Shown here: positions 48,943 through 59,161 of the stretch, one piece after another
How positions within the stretch are numbered: the first letter of the stretch is position 1
Layout: each line of letters opens with the position of its first letter
DNA from: Galerina marginata
Taxonomy: Eukaryota; Basidiomycota; Agaricomycetes; Agaricales; Galerinaceae
Direction: 5' to 3'
Assembly: GCA_023014335.1 (NCBI GenBank)
Contig: JAECYW010000002.1
Span: 3,100,001 to 3,164,000 of the forward strand
DNA length: 64,000 nt
Made by a program: the position numbers and the translations under genes
Notes under the pieces: generated by a model
Told to the model about the DNA's origin: nothing
Database searches by the model: none
Seen by the model: the letters and a program-made list of their open reading frames with translations, nothing else

Positions 48943-50521
48943 GGTGCTAATGAGGATGTCTGATGGAGGAGATGAGTAGGGTTACACAGTAAACAGTCGC
49001 TCGAACACAACAGGTAAGCGGTGTACAAGATCGATGGGGCTTGTCTTCAGAAGGACAGAAAGACGGTTTATAAGTTGGGATCGTGTGAGAGCCTGAGGAG
49101 TGAAGATAACAAAGGGTTTTATAGTTAGTCGGAGTTCTGGAGCGTTGCTTATGGGCAACCGGGCAATTCCCATAAATGAGCTTGTTCCGCACTGTCACGA
49201 CACTTCCCCTCCGCCCATTTCCATCGACTTTCCGTGCTGAGCCCACGCCTTATCGCTTCATCTAGGGTCCTGATCTTTATCCTCGTGGCCAGGACGAAGA
49301 GCAGGTGTTCTGTGTGCGCCTTTTCTTCGTGTTTTTATATGTAATAGCGCCTTGGCTCTCAGCCCACAAGCCCTGCCGGACTCTAGGAGGTGCTGGCCAT
49401 AAATGACGTTCTTGACGCCTTTCATGGTGTGAAATGTTGACAGAGGATGTCATCGCCCGTTTCTTTTCGCAAGCACCGTGGTTCCAGGGTCGTCGTGGCG
49501 CGCACTATCTCCGTCCCGCTCGTCTTCTAATACCACGATGGGTGGACCAAATTATCTCTTCCGAGTCAAAAATTGTGCTGGAGTGACGATCTAACTCGTT
49601 TCTCAACGCTCAAAGTCTGTCAGATGTCTCATAGCTGCGCAGGAGTCCTCGGAAGATGTTGTACCGGTCATACGGTTTATGCTATTACTGTTTCTCTCGA
49701 GCTCTAATCATCGCCGACCTGGTTTCTTGGCCCGTGCCGCAATCTGAATGACGACTCGGCCGGAAGAGGGCTGGATGACCAAGTCACGTCGTACGCAAAT
49801 TCCCCGCAATCGTCTCGTTTCTCCGGATGTGCGGTCATGGACGTGTTTCACATTACGATCTATGAATGCAGATCTGCATGTGGTCTTTGCGCCGTTGATT
49901 CGAGAGCTTTATCTTGTGTAGTTCCTTGGATGGTGCCAATCTTGGTTATCATTTGACGCCTCTGGAGTAATTCAGCATTTCATACTTGTCTATAATTTCT
50001 CCGTTCTTGCAACTCGTAGGCCTGTCTGGCATGATAGGTTACACTACTTGGTAATATTTTGTCTGTCGAGATTGAGCTATCGTTGCAAAAACAATTCCTG
50101 AAGGAAATTGTGTAAGGTTGCTTGCTGTCATTTTATTAAATAGGCACGATCTTTATTGAGAGGAGAGCTTTAAGGCTGCCTTTCAAGAGCGATTACTGGT
50201 GCCAAAATTACCGTGTCAACGCTTATTTTGACCGTTGTTGATTTTCCCCATGATTCAAATGCTCAAGCATTCAAGTTCACGAGAAGGTCCAAGTATGTTT
50301 TTGACATTTATCAATTATTTTGGTTCTAATTGAACTGTCATACATGGAAGGAGTTGTTCCTCACCATGATCATGAGGAGCAGTTCCGATGCCCCACACCT
50401 CCAGGTCTGTTTTGTGTCTTGCATTGATGCTTGTGTCATTTCATTAAATTGAGCAAAGCCAAAATTAGTGTGTCAACCCTTCATTACTTGGTCAGAGACC
50501 TACAAAAAGAATGAAAAACAA
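48943..50521. other. Intergenic stretch between Yippee and tRNA-Met
   Basis: No supported gene. Contains the Yippee promoter at its left end. AT-rich toward 50,000-50,500, with two similar phrases (TTATTAAATAGGCACG and TTCATTAAATTGAGCA) that I do not interpret. Confidence 0.4.
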
Positions 50522-50626
50522 TGCTCCCTGCAAGGCTCGAACTTGCGACTTCAGGATTACGTAAGCATTTGCTTACTCATACGACAAGTATGAGACCTGC
50601 GCTCTAGCCAACTGAGCCAAGGAAGC
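50522..50626 (-). tRNA. Elongator tRNA-Met (anticodon CAU) with intron
   Basis: The minus strand reads GCTTCCTTGGCTCAGTTGG at the 5' end (A box) and GGTTCGAGCC-type T arm (CAAGTTCGAGCCTTG, B box) at the 3' end. The acceptor stem GCTTCCT pairs with AGGGAGC, with discriminator A. The anticodon CAT is at 50590-50592 within CTCATA. An intron of about 31 nt (50558-50588) follows the base 3' to the anticodon. Removing it gives a normal anticodon arm, CAGGTCTCATAATCCTG. The D arm and other elongator-Met features support methionine elongation, not initiation. Confidence 0.93.
50561..50576. repeat. Perfect 7-bp inverted repeat inside the tRNA-Met intron
   Basis: GTAAGCATTTGCTTAC: two 7-nt arms around TT. 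It forms a hairpin within the 31-nt intron, next to the segment that can pair with the anticodon loop. Confidence 0.8.
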
Positions 50627-50923
50627 GACTGTTTAAAGTACAATTATGAGCACTATATACTGTCAACTAGCATTTGTGACCAGTCGCGCATTTCTGTTAC
50701 AATGTGACTTGGTACTTTACCATCATCTCTGCCTTGACTGCCCGCTGATACCTGGCTCGCTGCCACCTACCGTCATCCACGCGCCTTGGCTTCCGTCTTC
50801 CCTGACACCTGGTGCAATATTCCTAATACGCGCCAACATCTCCAGGCGTGTTCATTCAACCATATTCCGCCCTCCGACCACCGAGTCACACACTTCGTGG
50901 CTCCATTTTCACCGCTGTCCTCT

Positions 50924-53228
50924 ATGCATTCCCGAAAACGTCGAGCCCCCGAACCATTGCCCCCTCGAAATTCAAAACATCCGCGCTCGGCCCTTGTAGG
51001 ATACGACGGCGGTGCACCGAGTCCATCGGAGAAGGAAAGAATCCTGTGCCGTTGGACCAGAATCGGGCAAGAATTCTTGGATCTTGTAACGGATACTGCC
51101 ATGGCACTCTTTCCAGGTATGTCCCTGGAATATTCACTTTTGCAAACCCTGACCGATCTCGGTTGTAGGGTCGTTGCAGGAGCAAATCGAGCTTTCGGTA
51201 CCAGATGAACCGACATCGTCCTTCATCCTCCTCCCTTGCATCCACCCCTCAACAAACACCATCTCCGCAAAGAGTAGCCGATGGCCAAGCCGACGATACC
51301 TCGACACCGAAACAAAATACCTCCCTCAGACCACGTTCCGCACGAACGACTAGGGATGCAAACGCGCGCTTCTACCTCATTAGACAACCTACAATCAATG
51401 AAGATGACGAGGCGACGGAGATCGCCAAGTTACCTACACCTCAACCACGGACGCTCGCCCCGTCAAAATCCTGGCCAGTTAACTCCACCCCCCGACTCCT
51501 CCTCTGAACATGAGCTAAGAAGCGTAGTCCCCGGCATGACACGCCTACAACTAGAGGACTCTTTCAGCTCATCATTACGGTCCTCACAAACGTCCGATTC
51601 AATACCGTCGTCAGATTCGAAGCCCGGAAGCCGCTCCTCCCAGTCTCTAAGACGGCGTATAAGAAATAGACCGCATATATACTGAGAAAGTGGTTAGTAA
51701 CGTCCCTTTTCCCATTATTAGAATCGGTCTCAATGGGCCCATAGCATAAAGCTCAGGTTCGGCGGTCTCATGTAACACTACGGGAAGAGATGGCAGTGGA
51801 ACTCTTCCGACTAAAGCAACGAACGGGTATGTGTTCTCTACCTTGATTTCGTAATATTCCTGAAAACTTCCTCAGGTTTTACTTCTGGATTCTCCGACTT
51901 TAAGGGTGAGGTCTATCTATTCAACTCTGGTTGCATCATTCACGGATTTTATAGGGTTGCTGGATTACCAAAGGCAGCTACAAAATATCGATCTAGAACA
52001 TGCCCCTCTGCCGCAACGTGCGTATCTCCGCTTTCATTTCGTGGCTGTTTTCGAATGTCATGTGGCCTACAGGTCCGTCTTCGTCATTTGGGGCTACAAT
52101 ACGCAACCGCCGGCGTGCACCCGAGTCTGTGAGTCCCAAACATTTAATTCTGTGATTCTTATTGACCTTGCTAACAGGATGAAGACTTTTTGCAACGCGC
52201 AATTGACAATGCTAAAGCTACACTAAGCAGGTCAGCACTGAGAGTCTGAGAGGCAATTTTTCAGACCTTAATTAACCTTTGGTACATAGTCCTAAACCTC
52301 CCAAACCCTACTCACCGACCCTTGAACAACTCGAATTATGGCACCGTAAAAGAGATGACGCCATCGAACGTCGCCTCCGTCCTCCTGTTGTTCCTCTACC
52401 GTCCAGCCTGCCCCCAGACGATGATAAGCAAGTCTCCGCGCTCCTACAAAAGCGAGGCGTTATATCCAAGTTTGCAAGAGAGCAGGTTTCCGATCAAGAC
52501 ATTTCTCGGTTACGACCAGGTCAATGGTTAAACGACGAACTTATCAATTTTTATGGCGCAATGATCCTGGCGCGTTCAGAGGAGAGCAAGGAGAATTCTT
52601 CTCAAGCCAAGCCAAAGCAACCGAAGAAGAAGCCACTGAATGTCCATTACTTCAGTTCATTCTTCTGGGTCAAGCTAACACAGGAGGGTTATGATAAAGG
52701 CAGGCTTGCAAAGTGGACGAAAAAGGTATGTGCTTGTGGTCTTGACTGCAGGATCATTTACTAAACCAATGTAGATCGACATTTTTTCAAAGGACATTAT
52801 CCTGTTGCCAGGTCAATCACGGCAATGCTCATTGGACTGCTGCCGCGATAAACTTTCGGGAAAAGAGGTTCGAGTCTTATGACAGCATGGACATGGCAAA
52901 GGACAGAGTGTGGAAGGCTCTCCGCTCCTACGTCGAGGATGAGCATAAGAACAAGAGGAAAACAACCATTAACCTTGACGATTGGGAGAATTGGGCTCCA
53001 TCGGTAGGTAGCCTTGTTATCGGCACGTTGTCCTGCGCTGATTTACCTTTGAATAAGTCGACACCGCAGCAGGAGAACGGCTTTGATTGTGGTGTTTTCA
53101 CTTGTCAGTTCTTGGAGGCTCTTTCAAGAGGGGAAGAGACCTTCAACTTTTCACAAAAAGATATGCCATATCTTCGAAGGCGGATGATATGGGAAATTGG
53201 GAATGCCAAACTTCGGGACGGTCATTAA
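50924..53228 (+). CDS. ULP1: ULP1-type SUMO-specific cysteine protease; frame broken in this sequence
   Basis: Processes SUMO precursor and removes SUMO from proteins, usually at the nuclear envelope. The ATG at 50924 gives MHSRKRRAPEPLPPRNSKHP, a basic N-terminus, then WTRIGQEFLDLVTDTAMALF. A disordered middle follows. The protease domain begins near ALLQKRGVISKFAREQVSDQ and RPGQWLNDELINFYGAMILA, then NVHYFSSFFWVKLTQEGY. The catalytic His is in VNHGNAHWTAAAINF, the Asp in ESYDSMDM, and the Gln/Cys in TPQQENGFDCGVFTCQFLEA. The protein ends MIWEIGNAKLRDGH. One extra G near 52,811 breaks the frame just before the catalytic His; two more +1 shifts lie in the linker near 51,217 and 51,365. All catalytic residues are present in the DNA. 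Confidence 0.9.
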
Positions 53229-53437
53229 ATTTATTGCTGTATTTGTTCACCCTGATTTTTTTCTGTTCTTCGTTTGTCGTCATATTCGCATAAGTATTGT
53301 GCGGTAATTTTATATTAATTACCTTTGGTTTCGAATGTTCCGATCTCAGTGTGGGGAGTCAAGGTATCCATTGAAGATTGTGATAGATGACAGGGAAATT
53401 AGGATGATAATAATAATTACAAATGAAGGACAGAGGG

Positions 53438-54037
53438 TCATCTTCGAAACCACCATACGACCATGAAGAACCAGAAGACGATGACAAGAAAAACGATATA
53501 CCATAGCCACCGACAGCCCTGCCGTCCGGCCATGTTGTTCATCCTTCGAAATGTCCCGGATAGTATTCCACCTGTCTCCGCAAATGCATCGTTCTGTTGG
53601 CAAATGAATGAGAATGCGAAGTAGTGGTCAATAAGAGACGCACCATCTGGCTTAATTGTATGGTCGACTCGCGAACCTCGTTCCCAATGCCTATCGTAAT
53701 CTGTAACCACAAAACGCGTAGTCTTATGAGCAAAAAGACTGAGAACTGAGCCAGGCAAACTCACGCACATCCTTCAGCAGCTTTACTTTAGCACTGAGGC
53801 CTTCCAGCGCCTCGTCGTTTTGGCCCTCGAGGTCGTCAGCGTAGCGGTGGCCATTCACTTGCTGCATGCCTGTCGGATTGTACATGCTCCCGCCGAAGGG
53901 TGAGGAACGTCCGGATGCGGGTGGGGTCGCGCCGAGGAGGGCTGACCGGTCGCGGAGTGATGGCGCGGCTCGTACTCTGGGAAAAGATGGCTACAGCAGA
54001 GAAAAGGAAAGGATTTATTGCCTTACCGTTGGGACAT
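53438..54037 (-). CDS. BET1: BET1-like Qc-SNARE
   Basis: ER-to-Golgi vesicle fusion SNARE. The core reads YADDLEGQNDEALEGLSAKV, KLLKD, then after an intron ITIGIGNEVRESTIQLSQM and, after another, NDAFAETGGILSGTFRRMNN. The C-terminal anchor is GCRWLWYIVFLVIVFWFFMV followed by VWWFRR. Heptad spacing and the single C-terminal membrane segment fit Bet1. The N-terminal exon is less certain: the ATG at 54037 (MSQR) is followed by a good donor (GTAAGG), but joining it to the next acceptor leaves the frame off by one relative to APSLRDRSALLGATPPASGR. The safe internal start is the Met at 53885. Convergent with ULP1 (210 bp between stops). Confidence 0.8.
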
Positions 54038-55180
54038 GTTAATTCCAGGACAAGCGACTTTGCATGTCCTTGGAGGTTTGGTGACACGTCGCGCCAGGCT
54101 ACTGCCAAATGCAGATATTTACGATTGCTCTCACGATCCATTGATATTACTATCTCTTGGGCGCATATCCTTCTCAAACCTCACCTGTACTTATAAGTCG
54201 CAATGCTTGGGTCCTAATTTTGCAGCCGTCTCCTCAAACTGGACAACGATCCCCTATCAGGAACTTCATCAACTCTGTGGATTTGTACCTCCAAGTCGTA
54301 CCCGTTACCTTTTACATTTACCCATTAACAGAGGTCATTTTTCTGACCTACCTCAGTCTACCTTAAATTCTGAAAATGTGACTGCACTGTCATATTCACC
54401 ACTGGAAATCACAGGGCAATCCTTGCGACACATGAAAAGAGCTCTGGGATCTAGCAAGACGAGGTCTCTACGTCACGAGTACCTGCCGCCATTGCTCTTG
54501 GAGAAATCCTAGAGACATGACGGGAGAACAAGGTGAAGGGTTGGTTGGAACCACAGGTGCCATAAACGATGACGACGAGAGTTTGAATTCAGGTGGAATA
54601 CCTTCGCTTGCCACAGCCGATTGTACACCTGACTTGGAAGACGACAATGATTGGTTGCGATTCTCGACCACCTATGGCCAATAACATTCCATCCAGATAA
54701 CCAAAATGCATTTGGAAAGCAGTTTATCCCTGCATGGACTCCGAGGAGCGACGCCTAAGAATACATATAGCGTTTGCTTTCTTTGCGGGACAAAAAGAAT
54801 GGAACAGGTACAACTGGATCTACAGAGTACCAGAAAAATGATGGACGATGCTGTACGTACTTAGACTACGAAATATTTAGGGCTAATAAAATACGGAAAA
54901 GTTGGCTGCTGCTGATTGATGAATGGTTGCGTATAATGGAGGATTGCATGCATGGCAAGAGGAAGTTTATGAAATGCGGAGTGCGAAGAGAGTCCATTTA
55001 TCATCATCATAAAGTATCGACAGAAGGATATCAGTACAACGGAGTTGGGTGCTCCGTGAGGTCATGCGAAGTCTGTCTTCAATTAATGCTCATGCGATTT
55101 AGGTTCGTGCTGGCAGCACGCCGATGAGGTGTTACACCAAAGCCTTGCGCTTTCCGAGTTACTGTTAGGTGTGTAAGTTA
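54038..55180. other. Gap between BET1-like and UPF0658-like genes
   Basis: About 1.1 kb. A minus-strand frame at 54468-54671 (containing SSSKSGVQSAVASEG) followed by a donor-like GTACTCGTGACG is weakly protein-like, but I could not build a gene from it. Otherwise nothing recognised. Confidence 0.35.
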
Positions 55181-56720
55181 TTAGAGATCCGGACTATAAA
55201 CATTCATGCACTCACATGCATCCTTAAGCCCCCGTCCGAAATTTCGTAGGACAATGACGGAGTATACAAAGGTAGCGAAGAGGAGGGCGATGGCAATCAC
55301 AGCTGTGATGAAAGTCAGTGATGCGACACTACACTGTGGGGGGGACGCACAGAAAATGGTTAGAGACTTCCACACGAGCCTGTACTGATCGGTAGTATTG
55401 TAAAGCAGTACTTTGATGAGCTAGATTATCAAATAAAAAAAGATGAAGGAAAATGTCGACAGTGAATGGCAAATAGACAAACCTTGTAAATAAAATAAAT
55501 CATGGCCCCAACACAGCCAGCCATAAAAGTTGCCATCATCCATTTGTTTTCATGCCGAGCAGCCAGATGACCTTCCACGAGTAGAACTATGGACAAAGGC
55601 AGAGCAGCGCATGTCACATAGTATTCCCAGTCCGTATCTTGCAGTACTAGCCAGATGAATTGCACTGAAAACCCAGCCCAGAAGAAGACGTCGAATTTAA
55701 CCAGGCACTCGTAGATCTGATAGTCGGCGTACATCTTCTTGATTCTGCGGTCAGCCCCAAGGAACTTGTAAACCTTCCAACCAAATTCGTTGTAAATCTT
55801 CCAACCGAGGCCTATGTACGCAACTTCGGCCACCGAGATGACAATTGGAATGATTGTCGTAAGAACGTTGATAGGGATATTTGAGATTCCTCCGCCGACG
55901 GTCGAGTCGGCTAGAGCATCTCGAATTTCCTTTATTTGGATAACGGCGTAAAGGAGGAAGAGGGCGTTGAAAATGCTGCGTAAGAGGACGTAAAGTTAGG
56001 TTAACAAGTGTCATGGGTCTTCAGGGCTCACGTTAGACACAAAAATTGAAGGGTGTTGCGAGCATATACGGCATCCACTGCCATGACAAATTGGAAGACG
56101 CTGGTTACAAGTGAGATAGGCGTTTGCAACTTGGAATGAGCGTTGACTACTCACTGAGCGAGCGCGAAGATGCTCAAGTACACAGGCATGCGTTTGGTGG
56201 CCGTGGTGACAAACGACCCATCTGCAGGACTCGTATCTAACTTTTGCTTCTCTTGAATCCTTAGAAATAGTTCTCCTTCTATGGCGAGGTCTATCGTCGT
56301 CTCTATGAGGACAGTAGCAACGTATAGTCGACATGCAAGTGACTCGGGCAACACCTAGGGGTATCGTTCAAAAAGTTCGGAGAGAGATTGCAAAGACAAT
56401 CGAACCTTTTGCCAAAAACTTCGCGTATCCACTTCTTTAGTTGGAACCGCCGGAGGATAGGCATATGAAGTATCATGCGTGTCATCCGATTGTTTAGATG
56501 CAAAATCTGCTTTGGACAGAGGTATTGACGTTGCCCGGTGATGCGTTTGGGTCGGTGTACCAATGGAAAATGTCTGGTGTCGCACATTGTTTTGATAGGG
56601 AGCTGCATAGTCGTCGATTAGGTCGTCGTACGAAGCCTTGAAGTCTTCCTGTGTTCTAGATGAGTTGGGTTGCAGATAGGGTGTATGTTGTCGATCCTGA
56701 TAAATATCCTGAGCCGACAT
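55181..56720 (-). CDS. Multi-pass membrane protein, UPF0658 Golgi-type
   Basis: The ATG at 56720 begins MSAQDIYQDRQHTPYLQPNS and gives a hydrophilic cytosolic N-terminus ending EVDTRSFWQK. Membrane segments follow: SLACRLYVATVLIETTIDLA, RMPVYLSIFALAQ, IFNALFLLYAVIQIKEIRDA, NVLTTIIPIVISVAEVAYIG, ECLVKFDVFFWAGFSVQFIW, YYVTCAALPLSIVLLVEGHL, MATFMAGCVGAMIYFIYK and SLTFITAVIAIALLFATFVY. Between them is the conserved loop LGWKIYNEFGWKVYKFLGAD and RRIKKMYADYQIYE. The pattern matches the fungal UPF0658 Golgi membrane family, from memory. The protein ends GRGLKDACECMNVYSPDL. Function unknown. Several introns; frame otherwise continuous. Confidence 0.65.
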
Positions 56721-57131
56721 TACGGCCACAAAGAGTCGGAGAGTCGCCCTGCGAGAGGTATAAGAGAGTGTGTGGTTGGAGTAGAAAAGACAGTGAAAGA
56801 GAATGATTTAGTGATGTTGATGGTCCTCCGAACAACTTTCCCAGCGGTAGGCGGAGTACTGTCGCCGTGTTTGGCCTTGATTTCTTCGGCCATCCCGGTG
56901 AGTGGCGTCGCCCAAGAAACCAGATCGGAATGAAATATAACTACTACAGTGTACCTATGGTTTTCAACCAACGGAATCTGTCTAATTTAGAGGGCCAGAG
57001 GCCGCCCGACGCGCTAATCATGTTCCATAATGACAAATATAACTCGACAATTGTTCTTCCGTGGGAAAGAAGTAATTCTTACATTCAAGACGGCAGGATA
57101 AAGTAACAAAGAAAAGCAGACCAGCAATACT

Positions 57132-58174
57132 TTAGAGGAGCCGTAGCTTTTCAGTTATTTGGTTGACAAGTCTCGAGGGTCCTTGTATATAAAAAAGTAA
57201 GCGAAACGTACTGTGGGGCTGATATGATCTACCTGCGATTCCAAGCACAGTTCTTGACCCAGCTGCAATCTGGGTCCGGCCTCTGGGAAGATGCAGGGGG
57301 TTAAAGGTGGTATATAGATCAACCTGACAAGAAAGATTGCATACGCGTCCTGTATTGAGCGAGCACAGAGGTTTAAACTTTGTGCTTGCGCTTGTAAAAG
57401 AAGTAATTCATCTTCCCCCTCACATTGCAGAGCTATTTTTGTTTGCCTACGCGAAAATTAAAATCATGAACACATCATGCAAAGCAGGGCACGAACCCTG
57501 TTCGCTCCCATTGCCGCAACATCTATTGAAATATGGTGAATTGGAGAGTATCGGCAATCCCATAAATTTGACGTACGGCGGGTTGTTTCGCAGATAAGGT
57601 TTTGTAACATGCCAAGGCTGCATGCCTGGAGGACCGAAGTTGTTAAACCCGAAGACTGTGTGTGTCACAAGGTAGGCTATAGGCTACTCACGAGCACCTG
57701 CGGCCATGTTAGAGAGAGGGTAGGTTGGGTTTTAATACATATATACATACTGGGCTGCAATCTTTCCAGAAGTCATTCCTAAATCTGTCCGAACAACGAG
57801 TACCTATAGCATGAGAGTTTTCCGAATGAATAACAGGTAAACATGTCTTTCGTTGGACAGACAGTGGCGGACCATCTTGCAATCGTCAGAGACGTCCACC
57901 CTGAGCGAAGAAATGTCTCCATCGGCAACGCTACTGTCATCGCTTTCATTTCCGTCGTCTTTTTCTTGAGGATAATTGTTCGAAAGGCGGGATGGTTCCG
58001 CCGGGGTCGCTGAAGGCTTTTTTTTTTCGGTCCGATTCGTCGCCCTTGTACCTGCCCAAAACCCTAGGGAAAGTGAAGCCGCAACTAAAGCGGAATAGGC
58101 GGTAACTATAAGTAGAATGAATGTTATTACCATGCGCTGTAATGAACCATCGACATACCACTATTCTGACCCAT
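57132..58174 (-). CDS. Peptidyl-tRNA hydrolase 2 (PTH2)
   Basis: Releases tRNA from stalled peptidyl-tRNA. The ATG at 58174 gives MGQNS, then after an intron of about 53 nt VTAYSALVAASLSLGFWAGT, an N-terminal membrane anchor as in mitochondrial PTH2. An acidic linker (DDGNESDDSSVADGDISSL) leads to the catalytic domain: CKM then VLVVRTDLGMTSGKIAAQ. Next are a CSHA/ALACYK-type segment and TKIALQCEGEDELLLLQAQA, QSLNLCARSIQDA, then GRTQIAAGSRTVLGIA and the end PSRLVNQITEKLRLL at 57132. Domain order and spacing fit PTH2. Short exons with several introns; details around 57,450-57,700 are approximate. Confidence 0.88.
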
Positions 58175-59161
58175 ATTCAAGAAAAGTGTCAGACAAGTGT
58201 CAGACTTGAAGCTTGACGTTAAAGGCGAAGGAGATTCTGGGTGGTGGTGGTGATCACGAGCAAACAAACGCGTCGAGTGACGCGAACACATGTGACGCTT
58301 CAAGTTCGCGTCCTCAAAGCTCTTCTACGTTGACAGTCACCTAAGTCACCGAGACTTGCATACAATTTTCTTTCTTAGATACCCTGGCAGGCAACATTTT
58401 CCTCAACAAGTTCTGAAACCCCTGAGCGTTGGCTAGGGCATCCCTCCACAGTCACCGAGATCATGGCCCTATGCCGACGGCAATCCTTTGAACAGTATTT
58501 TCGGAAATTATTTACGTTTTGCGATTTCACCTGATCACATTCGACCCACCGATGGTAATCAAGGAGCTGCTATCGCTAAAGGAAGTCTATCCAGCTATGT
58601 GGAAGGTATTTTCTAGGCACTCCACATAGTGAACAGCGGAACATAGTTATCCCTTGCTAAAACGAGATATATCGAGCCTGACGTCTGGATTTGGTGTCTC
58701 TATCGCCTTCTCCAGGGTTCACCATAGTCATGAGGTTACGAATTGTCCGCATTTTACGTATGTTTTGAAGTTTTCAGTCGCCGATAATTCCCATCGGACC
58801 TCTTTGCGAGCGCTGAAGACCTCGAGGATGATGAAAGTGCAGAGAAGAAAAGCCTATCCTTGGTATTCATCTAGCTGCTTGCACGGACAGTAATTGACGG
58901 ACCTTGTGACAGTTTTTCTTCGCTGGACAGATTCTTCATGAAAACTTTATTTGCCATATATCAGCTCCCGAGACCTGGAATGGGGTTTGCCTCGTATCTA
59001 ATGTCGTCAGGATCGAAAAAATCGACTCCGACTTACGCCGTCCTGAAGATTGCTTTGCCTTCGAACCCCAAAGGAAACAACAAAGGCGCAAATGAAATTT
59101 CCTTTGAACTTCTATTTAACCCCAGGTCAGGCCAACACTTGTTAGCCAGTTATTCACCGAG
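58175..59161. other. Divergent intergenic region between PTH2 and the MFS transporter
   Basis: Promoters of both genes. A GGTGGTGGTGG run lies near 58,240. An overlapping 136-codon frame at 58938-59348 is out of frame with the transporter and is not supported. Confidence 0.4.

Noticed and set aside
57470..57500. T-arm-like CAGGGTTCGTGCCCTG on the minus strand
   Set aside because: The loop is 6 nt and no D arm, anticodon arm or acceptor stem fits; it lies within the PTH2 gene. Not a tRNA.
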